In this document: positions 8,508-21,120 of the stretch, piece by piece | How the letters are laid out: every line of letters starts with the position of its first letter | Position numbering within the stretch: position 1 is the stretch's first letter | Source of the DNA: Calidithermus chliarophilus DSM 9957 | GTDB taxonomy: Bacteria > Deinococcota > Deinococci > Deinococcales > Thermaceae | Assembly (NCBI RefSeq): GCF_000430045.1 | Contig: NZ_KE387027.1 | Location: forward strand, 10,525 to 43,190 | DNA length: 32,666 nt | Reading direction: 5' to 3' | The notes under the pieces: generated by a model | The model's input: only the letters and a program-made list of their open reading frames with translations | Databases searched by the model: none | Told to the model about the DNA's origin: nothing | Position numbers and translations under genes: made by a program

Positions 8508-9179
8508 GTGCCCACCCTGCTGCTGCGCCTGGCGGGCCCCATGCAGTCGTGGGGCACCCGCTCGCGCTTCGACGAGCGCGACACCGACCTCGAGCCCTCC
8601 AAGAGCGGCGTGATCGGCCTGCTGTGCGCGGCGATGGGCGTCGACCGCGCCGAGGAGGAGCCGGTGCTGGCCCTGGCCCGCTGCCGCCTGGGCGTGCGGG
8701 TGGACCGCGAGGGCGTGCTGCGCGTGGACTACCTCACCGCCCAGGACGAGCGGGGCGCCACCACCATCTCCCGCCGCTACTACCTGGCCGACGCCGTGTT
8801 CCTGGCGGGCCTCGAGGGGGAGGCCCCGGAGGCGGTCGAATGGCTGCAACGCGCCCACCGGGCGCTGAAGAACCCGGTCTGGCCGCTGGCGCTGGGCCGC
8901 AAGTCCTACGTGCCCAGCCCCGGGGTCTACCTCCCGGGCGGCTGGCGGGAGGAGGGGCTCGAGCAGGCCCTCACCGAGTACCCCCTGCTCGTACCCCCGG
9001 GGCCGGACGAGCGGGAGGTCAGCCGCCGCCTCGTGGTCGAGAGCCGGGGCTGGGAGGGCAGCCTGCGCATGGACCAGCCGCGCTCGAGCTTCGCGAGGCG
9101 AAAGTTCGCCGCGCGCTACGTCCAGAGCTACTACCGGGAGGTCAAGCATGTACCTGAGCCGACTGCGGCCCGACCATAG
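8508..9179 (+). CDS. cas5e: Cascade subunit Cas5e/CasD (type I-E)
   Basis: The 223-residue protein opens LLLRLAGPMQSWGTRSRF, the diagnostic Cas5e start, followed by DTDLEPSKSGVIGLLCAAMG. Cas5e holds the 5' handle of the crRNA and caps the Cas7 filament. The start is GTG 8508, one base after the cas7e stop. Its last 32 bases overlap the beginning of cas6e in another frame, so translation is coupled. No catalytic role is expected in type I-E. Length is normal. Confidence 0.95.
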   Translation: MPTLLLRLAGPMQSWGTRSRFDERDTDLEPSKSGVIGLLCAAMGVDRAEEEPVLALARCRLGVRVDREGVLRVDYLTAQDERGATTISRRYYLADAVFLAGLEGEAPEAVEWLQRAHRALKNPVWPLALGRKSYVPSPGVYLPGGWREEGLEQALTEYPLLVPPGPDEREVSRRLVVESRGWEGSLRMDQPRSSFARRKFAARYVQSYYREVKHVPEPTAARP

Positions 9180-9774
9180 GCACGCCCGCGCCCGCGCCGA
9201 CCTCGCCAGCCCCTACCAGCTCCACGCCACCCTCTGCCGCGCCCTCGCCGGCGAGGGCCAGGCCCCGCCCCGCTTCCTGTGGCGGCTGGAGGCGGGCCGG
9301 GCCCCCGTGGTGCTGGTGCAGAGCCCACGGCCTCCCGAGTGGGAGCGGCTCGAGCAGCGCTACCCTGGCTACTTCGCCCGGGCGCCCGAGTCCAAGCCGG
9401 TGCCCCTCGAGCACCTCCGGCCCGGCCAGGTGCTGCGTTTCCGCCTGCGGGCCAACCCCACCGTCACCCGCAAGGACCCCCACAACCCCGAAAGACGCAA
9501 GCGCCACGGCCTCAGGGGCGTGGAGGAGCAGCTCGAGTGGCTGTCACGCCAGGGGGAGAAAGGCGGCTTCGCCGTGCTGGGCGCGACGGTCGCGCAGAGC
9601 GAACGCGTCCGGACGTTCAAGCACGGCGGGGGCAGCCCCATCGTGCTCCAGGCCGTGCTCTACGAGGGCCACCTCAGGATCACCGAACTCGAGGCGTTCA
9701 ACAACACCCTCACCGGCGGCCTGGGCCACGCAAAAGCCCTCGGTTTCGGCCTCCTGTCCGTCGCTAGGGGGTGA
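9148..9774 (+). CDS. cas6e: CRISPR RNA endonuclease Cas6e/Cse3/CasE (type I-E)
   Basis: The 208-residue protein has SPYQLHATLCRAL near the start, with H26 in the position of the catalytic histidine known from the Thermus Cse3, and the glycine-rich C-terminal loop GGLGHAKALGFGLLSV. It should cleave pre-crRNA at the base of each repeat hairpin and stay bound to the 3' handle. The ATG at 9148 lies inside the end of cas5e. No cas1 or cas2 follows. Its TGA (9772-9774) is directly joined to a palindromic repeat element, and the small CRISPR array begins 273 bases downstream. Confidence 0.96.
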   Translation: MYLSRLRPDHRHARARADLASPYQLHATLCRALAGEGQAPPRFLWRLEAGRAPVVLVQSPRPPEWERLEQRYPGYFARAPESKPVPLEHLRPGQVLRFRLRANPTVTRKDPHNPERRKRHGLRGVEEQLEWLSRQGEKGGFAVLGATVAQSERVRTFKHGGGSPIVLQAVLYEGHLRITELEAFNNTLTGGLGHAKALGFGLLSVARG

Positions 9775-9986
9775 TACCGGATTCAAAAAGATGATCATCC
9801 AAACCAAAGACCCCCAGAGGCTATCTTTTTGAACCCCAGAGCACACCCCTCCCTGAGGGTCGGCGAAGCAAGCGTATCCCTTCCAAGGGGCGGCACCGCC
9901 CTCCGCCACGCGGATAACTTCGGTCGGCCGCCCCGCCAGGGCGGGGCGGCGCCGCCGTCCGGCGCCGAACTAACCGAATCTGGTAT
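9774..9986 (+). mobile_element. MITE-like palindromic element, copy 1 (213 bp), between cas6e and the CRISPR
   Basis: The ends are ATACCGGATTC (9774) and GAATCTGGTAT (to 9986), inverted copies with one mismatch. The left part holds an 11-base inverted repeat, TTCAAAAAGAT (9782-9792) and ATCTTTTTGAA (9823-9833). The right part holds a GC hairpin (9927-9937 with 9940-9950) and ends like copy 2 (CGGCGCCGAACTAACCGAATC). It encodes no transposase. TA on both flanks would fit duplication of a TA target, as in IS630/Tc1-related MITEs; this is inference. It starts on the last base of the cas6e stop and is the longest of three copies. The left hairpin could also terminate the cas transcript. Confidence 0.8.
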
Positions 9987-10047
9987 GAGCCATTACGAGA
10001 CCCGCAGCCTCCGCGAGCCCCCCGAACTCCGCGGCTGAGGATCACGC

Positions 10048-10137
10048 GTTTTCCCCACACAGGCGGGGATGAACCGGTGCGACAGATGAGGCACGGTCAG
10101 ACCGGCGCACTTTCCCCGCGTGCGCGGGGATGGATCA
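10048..10137 (+). CRISPR. Minimal type I-E CRISPR: repeat, one 32-base spacer, degenerate repeat
   Basis: Repeat 1 (10048-10076, 29 bases) starts GTTTTCCCC and ends GGGGATGAACCG, the classic I-E form with a short C/G stem. The spacer is 10077-10108. The second unit (10109-10137) matches at 19 of 29 positions by my count, keeping TTTCCCC and GGGGATG, with a longer perfect stem CCCCGCG/CGCGGGG. A 29-base repeat and 32-base spacer fit type I-E exactly. A degenerate last repeat suggests transcription on +, as for the cas genes. The 61 bases between the upstream element and repeat 1 are GC-rich and do not resemble the usual AT-rich leader. Confidence 0.8.
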
Positions 10138-10179
10138 AGAGTAGGACGAGCCACTGGCTCGCCCCTACGAAAGCGTCGG

Positions 10180-10263
10180 GCACTCGGCCATCGGCCATCG
10201 GCCATCGACCATCGACTATCGACTATCGACTATCGACTATCGACTATCGGCGTTCAGCGTTGG
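10180..10263 (+). repeat. Heptanucleotide-periodic array next to the CRISPR, with a preceding hairpin
   Basis: Twelve units of seven bases run in strict register: a few GCCATCG, then ACTATCG five times in a row, then GCGTTCA and GCGTTGG. The units are the reverse complement (rotated) of the GTCGATA and AACGC-type units in other arrays here. Just before it, 10141-10168 is an imperfect hairpin with arms GTAGG/CCTAC and CGAGCC/GGCTCG, which could serve as a terminator. No gene is seen between 9987 and 10278. Confidence 0.85.
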
Positions 10264-10278
10264 ACACCCGTCGTACGC

Positions 10279-15753
<5,475 letters not shown>

Positions 15754-16144
15754 TTTCAGCTAATCAGGATATCAAGGGTGAGAGGCGTCGGGCCGAGGGC
15801 CGGCAGGGCATCGCGCGGCCCCCGGCTCAGGGCGGCTGCTCGAGCCCGTGCCCGGACCGGCTCGAGCCCGCCCGCACACCTGAGCGTGCGGGCTCCAGGG
15901 TGCGCTCGAGTGGGGCGCGGTCCAGGGAGTGCATGAAGCCTCGGGGGGCGCAAACAGTCGCCGCTCGCGCCGCAGCTTTATGGAGGCGGCTGAGGCCCGG
16001 CTGTGGGCCAGTTGAGGGCTGGCTGAGAACGTGGGCGCGGGGTTAAGATGGGGGATATCGTCACTGCCGCGGGGATAGAACCCGTCCCTGCTTCCCGGAG
16101 CATCCGTCCACTCACGACCCGCGATTCTTGGTGAGGAGGTGGGT
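15754..16144. other. 391-base intergenic region between divergent kinase and DinB-like genes
   Basis: I see no gene here. The region should hold promoters for both neighbours. TAAGAT at 16044-16049 is a possible -10 for the DinB-like gene, about 95 bases before its start, but no good -35 is spaced correctly. A GC-rich inverted pair lies around 15840-15900 (GAGCCCG and CGTGCGGGCTC). AGGAGG at 16134-16139 is the ribosome site of the next gene. Confidence 0.4.
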
Positions 16145-16639
16145 ATGCACGCGCTGGACGTGTTGAAGTACGGGCATCTGACGCTGATGCGGGCCCTCGA
16201 GGGGCTTCCCGCGGAGGCCTGGGAGCTGCGGGGGGTGGTGGGGGTGTGGTCGGTCCGCGACGTCGTGGCCCACCTGGCCTCCTACGAGCAGGCCCTGGCC
16301 GAGCTTTTCGGCTCCCTCACCGACCCGGGCCGCCCCACCCCGACCCTCGACGGCCTGCGCAGCCACGAGCGCTTCAACGACGAGCAGGTGGCGCTGCGCC
16401 AGGGCCGTAGCCCGGCCGAGGTGCTGCACGAGTACGAGGACTGGCACGCCCAGGCCATGGGCCTCGCCCGGTGGGTCCCGCTCGAGACCTACCGCCAGGC
16501 CGGCCTGCTGGACTGGTACGGCGCGGAGTACGACCTCGAGGACTTTCTGGTCTACACCTACTACGGCCACAAGCGCGAGCACTCCGCGCAGATCGCGCTG
16601 TTCAAGAAGCGGCACTTGCAGGGGGTCGAGGGTCGATAG
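16145..16639 (+). CDS. DinB/ClbS-DfsB-family four-helix protein
   Basis: The 164-residue protein shows the DinB-superfamily layout: a first helix with HALDVLKYGHLTLMRAL, WSVRDVVAHLASYEQ containing H43, and a last helix YYGHKREHSAQIALFKK with H142 and H146. Those three histidines match the usual metal site of the fold. Members range from thiol transferases to the colibactin-resistance hydrolase ClbS; the substrate here is unknown. ATG 16145 is preferred over GTG 16139 because AGGAGG (16134-16139) is then 5 bases away. The last codons and the TAG lie inside a heptanucleotide repeat array, so the repeat may supply the stop. Confidence 0.8.
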   Translation: MHALDVLKYGHLTLMRALEGLPAEAWELRGVVGVWSVRDVVAHLASYEQALAELFGSLTDPGRPTPTLDGLRSHERFNDEQVALRQGRSPAEVLHEYEDWHAQAMGLARWVPLETYRQAGLLDWYGAEYDLEDFLVYTYYGHKREHSAQIALFKKRHLQGVEGR

Positions 16640-16855
16640 CCGATAGCCGATGGCCGGATGCCGAACGCGGGTAGTACGTCGTACGCAATACGCCAAACGC
16701 AAAACGCCAAACGCCAAACGCTAAACGCCTTTTCTTCACCCCCCTTAACAAGGGGGGCTGGGGGGGATAAACCCTCCCCGCCGGCGTGGAGGGAAGGGGA
16801 GGGGCAACCAGGAGCCATAAGCTGACGGCTGACGGCTGATAGCTGACGGCTTTCT
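16632..16855 (+). repeat. Composite heptad-hairpin-hairpin-heptad repeat, copy B
   Basis: Bases 16632-16729 are 14 seven-base units in unbroken register, drifting from GTCGATA through GTACGTC to AAACGCC. Then come a perfect 8-bp hairpin with C6TT at 16739-16746 and AAG6 at 16750-16757, a G-run, and a weaker hairpin around CCTCCCCGCCGGCGTGGAGG. Last is a second heptad array (16814-16855) of GCTGACG-type units. The same parts occur in the same order and strand at 25672 and 28139. There is no gene between 16640 and 16878. Confidence 0.85.
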
Positions 16856-16878
16856 GTTATCTCAGAAAGCGAGGCGAC

Positions 16879-17691
16879 GTGGAGCGAGTGCTCAGGTTGA
16901 TGGCCGTTTTCGCGCACCCCGACGATGAGTCGCTGGGGATGGGGGCTACGCTGGCGAAGTACGCGGCGGAGGGGGTGGGGGTTTATCTGGTGTGCGCGAC
17001 GCGGGGGGAGCGGGGCTGGCGGGGGCTGGAGGAGGAGCACCCGGGCCCTGAGGCCGTGGGCCGCGTGCGCGAGGCCGAGCTGCGGGCGGCGGCCGGGGTG
17101 CTGGGGGTGCGGGAGGTGGCCTTCCTGGGCTACCCCGACGGCGGGCTCGACCGGGCCGACCCCCGGGAGGCCACATGGCGGCTGGTGGGGCACTTGCGGC
17201 GGGTGCGGCCGGAGGTGGTGGTCACCTTCAGCCCCGACGGGCACACCGGCCACCCCGACCACATCGCCGTCTCGCAGCTCACCTGCGGGGCGGTGGTCTG
17301 CGCGGCCGACTCGAGCTACCCCGACCCCCAGCCGCCCCACCGGGTGCAGAAGCTGTACTACCTCGTCGACTCGCTCGAGCTCGTCGAGTGGGCCCGGCAG
17401 GCCCTGGGCGACATCGGCATGACCGTGGACGGGGTCAGGCGGCCGCACACCGGCTGGGCCGACTGGGCCATCACCACCCGCGTGGACGCCACGGCGCACT
17501 GGCGGGCCGCCTGGGAGGCCATCCAGTGCCACCGGAGCCAGTCGCACACGCTCGCCCGCCTGCGGACGCTGGCGGAGGCGACCCACGAGCGGGTCTGGGG
17601 CTGGAGCCACTTCTACCGGGTGTTCAGCCTGGTCAACGGCGGGCGGGTCAGGGAGTCCGACCTGTTCGAAGGCCTGCGCGAGGCGCACTAG
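16879..17691 (+). CDS. PIG-L/LmbE-family zinc-dependent deacetylase
   Basis: The 270-residue protein has the family's AHPDDE motif at 12-17 and DGHTGHPDH with H122, H125 and H128. H13, D16 and the later histidine form the expected zinc site and D15 is the probable base. Relatives deacetylate N-acetylglucosaminyl groups in mycothiol, bacillithiol or glycolipid synthesis; its substrate is not evident. The start is GTG 16879 with GAGG just upstream. The stop codon shares the four-base palindrome CTAG with the stop of the convergent DUF3179 gene (17688-17691). The nearby DinB-like protein recalls bacillithiol enzymology, where both families occur, but that link is only suggestive. Confidence 0.88.
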   Translation: MERVLRLMAVFAHPDDESLGMGATLAKYAAEGVGVYLVCATRGERGWRGLEEEHPGPEAVGRVREAELRAAAGVLGVREVAFLGYPDGGLDRADPREATWRLVGHLRRVRPEVVVTFSPDGHTGHPDHIAVSQLTCGAVVCAADSSYPDPQPPHRVQKLYYLVDSLELVEWARQALGDIGMTVDGVRRPHTGWADWAITTRVDATAHWRAAWEAIQCHRSQSHTLARLRTLAEATHERVWGWSHFYRVFSLVNGGRVRESDLFEGLREAH

Positions 17692-18920
17692 CGGAGCTGG
17701 GCCTCGGGCCGGAAGGCCGTCCAGGCGAACCAGAAGGGCACGTCGTGGGGGAGGGGGGTCAGGCGCTTGCCCTTCAAGGGGCCCTCCACCGCCTGCCCCA
17801 GCAGGTTCCAGCGGCTGCCGCTCTCCCGGTCGGTCCAGCCCTGCCCGTCCCACTCGAAGCTCAGGGTCCGGCCCTCGAGGGTGCGCCGGAAGACCCCCAC
17901 CGCGCCGGCATCCTTGGCCTGGGCGATGGTGGCTGCGTCCAGGACGCTGCGGGTCCCCGGCGCCCACCAGACCGCCACGTCCACCCCGCCCACCCGGTCG
18001 TTGACCGCCCGCCGCCGGGCCAGGCTCGAGAAGGCGTAGGCCACCGCCTCGCCGCCCACCTCCAGGCCCAGCACCCGCTCCCTCGCCGGGAGGCGGCGGT
18101 CCTCGAGGACGCGCCCCACGAAGCCGGGCGTCTCGAGCCGCTCGTAGCCCAGGTAGGGGTTCTGGGCGTAGGGCCGGGGGTAGCCGGTCTCGAGGGAGAG
18201 CACCTGCCCCTGCGGGTAGGCCCGCGCGAACTCGGCGGCGCTCACCACCTGGGCCGGCAGGCGCAGCAGCTCGGCCGAGGCCAGGGTGCCCACCACCCCC
18301 GCGTGCAGGAACTGCGAGAACACGCTGCCGCTGGCGGAGTCGAACATCAGGAGGTTGGCGTTGTAGAGCATCCCCGAGGTGCCGAAGGTGACCTCGAGGC
18401 CCCACGGCGGGGCCTCCCGGCCGGTCTGCTCGCGGTAGCGGGCGCGGAAGTCGTCGTCGAGCGGGAGCACCCGGGCGGCCGGGTCGAGCCGGAGCACCGC
18501 GTCGCGCTGCTCGGGGGTGAGGGGGACGCGCCGGTCGAACACCGCGAAGCTGTGGCTCGGCGGGCTGAAGGCCACGGCGACGGGGACGCCGGCGCGGTCG
18601 TTGACGACCTCGTGCCACAGCAGGAGCCGCAGGGGGTAGCCCTTGCCGCCGTGGACGATCAGCGGCTCCTGGGCGTCCAGCCAGCTCGAGCGCTCCAGGG
18701 GCACGAAGGCCGGCGCGGGGGTGGCCGCGAAACGGCCGGTGCGGTCGCCCCCGAAGCCCAGCGCTGGGACGCCCTGGGGCGGCGGGCCCGCGCTCAGGAC
18801 CTGCTCGAGCGGGATGGTCGAGCGGGTGGTGTCGGTGCCCAGGAGCGGGAAGTTCGACTCGGCCCGGGCCCACAGCCCGGCACACGCGGCCAGGGCCAGG
18901 GCGGTCTTCAGGGTGCGCAT
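17688..18920 (-). CDS. Exported DUF3179-family protein
   Basis: The 410-residue protein begins with a signal peptide (about 1-20, KTALALAACAGLWARA). It has the DUF3179 signature: PLRLLLWHEVVND, PVAVAFSPPSHSFAVFDRRV, EVTFGTSGMLYNANLLMFD, SVFSQFLHAGVVG, and a second half with KDAGAVGVFRRTLEGRTLSFE and RWNLLGQAVEGPLKGKRL. The function of DUF3179 is unknown. The gene lies 28 bases after the cytochrome P460-like gene and probably shares its transcript, placing both products outside the membrane. Its stop overlaps the PIG-L stop from the other strand. Confidence 0.85.
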   Translation of the reverse strand: MRTLKTALALAACAGLWARAESNFPLLGTDTTRSTIPLEQVLSAGPPPQGVPALGFGGDRTGRFAATPAPAFVPLERSSWLDAQEPLIVHGGKGYPLRLLLWHEVVNDRAGVPVAVAFSPPSHSFAVFDRRVPLTPEQRDAVLRLDPAARVLPLDDDFRARYREQTGREAPPWGLEVTFGTSGMLYNANLLMFDSASGSVFSQFLHAGVVGTLASAELLRLPAQVVSAAEFARAYPQGQVLSLETGYPRPYAQNPYLGYERLETPGFVGRVLEDRRLPARERVLGLEVGGEAVAYAFSSLARRRAVNDRVGGVDVAVWWAPGTRSVLDAATIAQAKDAGAVGVFRRTLEGRTLSFEWDGQGWTDRESGSRWNLLGQAVEGPLKGKRLTPLPHDVPFWFAWTAFRPEAQLR

Positions 18921-18948
18921 GGGGCTTCCGTCCCTTCGCGGCGCGCGC

Positions 18949-19521
18949 TCAGCGCGGGGTGCACAGTTGCCGCCCCGAGAGGTTGCAGCGGCTGTACTGG
19001 AGCTCGCCGCTGGCGGCGAAGCGCTCGAGCATCGCCTTGGAGATCACCAGGTCGTCGTCGGCGGCCTCCTGGTGGCAGACCAGGCAGTTGCCCGGCATCT
19101 CGATGACCACGGGCTCGGGCTTGCCGTCGAGCGTGTACGCCCCGAAGCCCCAGACCCGGCTGCCTTCCCCGGGCTGGAGCTTGGTCATGACGTGGAGCTG
19201 GTTGTCCTCCTTGGCCCGCACCAGCCGCCCGCCGGCGTCCTGCCGCCCGTCGCCGCTGAAGGTCTCGATCGCCAGGGTGGTGCCCACCGGCAGCGGCAGC
19301 CCCTGCCGCAGGGCCTCCAGGCCCTGCGCCGAGACGTAGAGGTCGCGGGACTTGCCGTCGCTGCGGTCCACCACCGCGTACCTCACCAGGGTTTGGCGGT
19401 GGTCCTGGGGAAAGGGCACCATGGGGTTGGGCTTGGCGGCGAGCAGCAAGCCCGCGAGCCCCAGCCCCAGGCAGCCCCGGAGCAGCCTCGAGCCGGAAAG
19501 CCGAAAAACCCGTGGGACCAC
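18949..19521 (-). CDS. Exported cytochrome P460-like protein with one CxxCH haem site
   Basis: The 190-residue protein has a signal peptide (about 1-30), then PQDHRQTLVRYAVVDRSDGKSRDLYVSAQGLEAL and VWGFGAYTLDGKP, with a haem-binding C146-L-V-C149-H150 near the end. This is the cytochrome P460 layout, known for oxidising hydroxylamine or handling nitric oxide. The crosslinking lysine of true P460 cannot be confirmed by eye, so a plain c-type cytochrome is possible. GTG 19521 is chosen because AGGAGG lies 6-7 bases before it; an in-frame GTG at 19548 would place that site inside the gene. It is followed by the DUF3179 gene. Confidence 0.8.
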   Translation of the reverse strand: MVPRVFRLSGSRLLRGCLGLGLAGLLLAAKPNPMVPFPQDHRQTLVRYAVVDRSDGKSRDLYVSAQGLEALRQGLPLPVGTTLAIETFSGDGRQDAGGRLVRAKEDNQLHVMTKLQPGEGSRVWGFGAYTLDGKPEPVVIEMPGNCLVCHQEAADDDLVISKAMLERFAASGELQYSRCNLSGRQLCTPR

Positions 19522-19551
19522 GGCGACACCTCCTGCTGGCTTGATCACCCC

Positions 19552-19557
19552 ACTATA
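19552..19557 (-). promoter_or_regulatory. Possible -10 box for the P460-DUF3179 pair
   Basis: Read on the minus strand this is TATAGT, whose TAG is also the stop codon of the nucleotidyltransferase-like gene. It lies about 30 bases before the GTG start at 19521. No good -35 is visible 17 bases upstream. Confidence 0.35.
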
Positions 19558-20047
19558 GCGTTCTTCGCCGCCGCCGTGCCGCCAGCGCCTCGAGCTGCGC
19601 CGCCCGCTCGAGCCGCCCCATCCGGCGGTAGGACTCGGCCTCGTAGGCCAGGTCGAGCACGGGGACGCGCATCCCGTCGAACTCGAGGAAGCGGCGGTGG
19701 CGCTGGAGGTCGGTGGGCGGCTCCCATTCCCCCGTGAGGGGGTCGCGCTTCTGCAACTCGCCCATCACCTGCACCGCCACCCCGCCGAAGTCGAAGTCGC
19801 CGAAGTGCGAGCGTACCCGCTCCCCGGCGCGGTCGGTGCCCACCGGGTGCGTCAGGTGCTCCCGGAACAGCGCCTCGAAGCGGTAGGCCCCCGCGCGGTC
19901 GGTCTGGATGTCGATGTCGCGGGGAAGGGCCTCCAGTCCCTGCATCGCGAAGGCCAGGCTGCCGGTGAGGGCCCAGTCGATCCCCTCGGCCTCCAGGCGC
20001 GCGTGGATCAGCCGGAAGACCTCGAGCAGGCGCGGCGGGAGGCTCAC
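19553..20047 (-). CDS. Nucleotidyltransferase-fold protein
   Basis: The 164-residue protein has WALTGSLAFAMQGLEALPRDIDIQTD, a nucleotidyltransferase-fold signature: G29-S30 followed by the acidic pair D44 and D46. The middle (FGDFDFGGVAVQVMGE) would carry the third acidic strand. The C-terminus is a helix rich in arginine and alanine. Proteins of this type include AbiEii-like and kanamycin-nucleotidyltransferase-like enzymes; no substrate can be named. The start is GTG 20047, overlapping the TGA of the enolase-superfamily gene, so translation is coupled. No antitoxin-like partner gene is adjacent, so I do not call it a toxin. Confidence 0.65.
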   Translation of the reverse strand: MSLPPRLLEVFRLIHARLEAEGIDWALTGSLAFAMQGLEALPRDIDIQTDRAGAYRFEALFREHLTHPVGTDRAGERVRSHFGDFDFGGVAVQVMGELQKRDPLTGEWEPPTDLQRHRRFLEFDGMRVPVLDLAYEAESYRRMGRLERAAQLEALAARRRRRTL

Positions 20048-21120
20048 GCGGCGTACTTCTCGAAGGCTTCGGGCTCGAAGCGGCAGGCCTGGAGGTCTGC
20101 CCAGTGCAGCCAGCCGTCGCGGAAGGGGGGGAACTGCAGGAAGCCGCCCTCGGCCTTGAGGTGGAAGGCCAGCTCGCAGGGCTCGGTGACGGGCTCGAGG
20201 AAGGCCAGCAGGGCGGTCTGGTAGGTGCCGAAGCTCGACAGCGCCTGCGAGCCCACCATCACCCCCTTGCCCGCCTGCTGGGCCAGCCCCATCATGGCTA
20301 GGCTCTGGGTGTAGCCGGTGCGGGCGGGCTTGACGTTGAGGACGTCGAAGGTGTCCAGTTGCAACTCGCGGCGCAGGTCGCGGGGGGTGAAGCAGGAGTC
20401 GTCGGCGATGAAGCGCAGCCAGCGGGTCTCGCGCAGGGCCTTGCGGGCCTTGACCTCCTCGACGGGCAGGGGCTCCTCCACGTACGACAGCCCGGCCGCC
20501 GCCCAGGCCTTGAGGTAGCGCTCGCCGTTGTCGGCGTCGAGGGTCTCGTTGGCGTCGGCGTAGAGGTCGGCGTCGGGGAAGTGCTCCTTGAGCAGGGCCA
20601 GGCGCTCCAGGTCGCCCTCGAGGTCGCGCCCCACCTTCACCTTGAACACCCGCACCCCCGCCGCGTACGCCGCGGCGGCGTCGCGCAGCATCTCCTCGGC
20701 CTCGGCGATGCCCAGGATGTAGCTCACCCGCACCCGGTCGTGGTGGGGCTCGAGGGCCTGCCACAGCTCCTGCCCTTGCGAGCGGGCCCAGGCTTCCCAC
20801 AGCGCGACGTCGAGGCCGCCCTTGGTGGTGGGGTGGCCGGGGAAGTTGCCCAACACCGCCTGCACGGCCTCGGCGTCCTCCGCCTCCAGCCCCAGCAGCC
20901 GCGGGGCGAGGTGTTCGAGCGCGGCCAGCACGGTGGCCTGGGTCTCGCCGTAGATGGTGGGGCGCGGGGGGACCTCGGCCCGCCCCACCGAGCCGTCGGA
21001 GAGGGTGACCTCGAGCAGCACGTGCTCCATGGCCTCCATCTCGCTGGCCTTGCCCCAGCGCAGCGCCCCGCGCAGCGGGATGCGGAAGGGCCGCGCTCGG
21101 ATGGCGTCAATGCTGGGCAT
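20044..21120 (-). CDS. Enolase-superfamily enzyme (mandelate racemase/muconate lactonizing type)
   Basis: The 358-residue protein has an N-terminal capping domain (about 1-125) and a barrel with the catalytic series K160-V-K162 (VFKVKVGRD), the first metal ligand D189 (YADANETL), E215-E216 (VEEPLP), the acidic pair in IADDSC near 240, and a lysine in NVKPARTG near 265. This is the MLE-type layout, with lysines on both sides of the site. It fits dipeptide epimerase, N-succinylamino acid racemase or o-succinylbenzoate synthase. No menaquinone gene is nearby, so I favour the epimerase/racemase reading, with low certainty. It overlaps the upstream P-loop gene by 14 bases and the downstream gene by 4. 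Confidence 0.85.
   Translation of the reverse strand: MPSIDAIRARPFRIPLRGALRWGKASEMEAMEHVLLEVTLSDGSVGRAEVPPRPTIYGETQATVLAALEHLAPRLLGLEAEDAEAVQAVLGNFPGHPTTKGGLDVALWEAWARSQGQELWQALEPHHDRVRVSYILGIAEAEEMLRDAAAAYAAGVRVFKVKVGRDLEGDLERLALLKEHFPDADLYADANETLDADNGERYLKAWAAAGLSYVEEPLPVEEVKARKALRETRWLRFIADDSCFTPRDLRRELQLDTFDVLNVKPARTGYTQSLAMMGLAQQAGKGVMVGSQALSSFGTYQTALLAFLEPVTEPCELAFHLKAEGGFLQFPPFRDGWLHWADLQACRFEPEAFEKYAA

Noticed and set aside
9148-9179. Overlap of cas5e and cas6e as a frameshift or sequencing error
   Set aside because: Both proteins have complete, normal ends, and such overlap is common in compact cas operons.
9829-10038. Small + frame across the palindromic element and up to the CRISPR
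   Set aside because: It lies mainly in inverted-repeat DNA, has no ribosome site or recognisable protein pattern, and is not shared by the other element copies.
10109-10137. Reading the second CRISPR unit as chance similarity
   Set aside because: It keeps TTTCCCC and GGGGATG at the same positions and leaves a spacer of exactly 32 bases, so a degenerate terminal repeat is the better reading.
9775-10278. Search for cas1 and cas2 remnants after cas6e
   Set aside because: No frame on either strand shows Cas1 or Cas2 motifs; the stretch is fully accounted for by repeats and the array.
19553-20047. Nucleotidyltransferase-like gene as a toxin of an abortive-infection system
   Set aside because: No antitoxin-type partner is adjacent and it overlaps a metabolic enzyme gene, so a toxin call is not supported.
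20044-21120. Calling the enolase-superfamily gene menC
   Set aside because: The catalytic residues fit several subfamilies, and no menaquinone synthesis gene is nearby.
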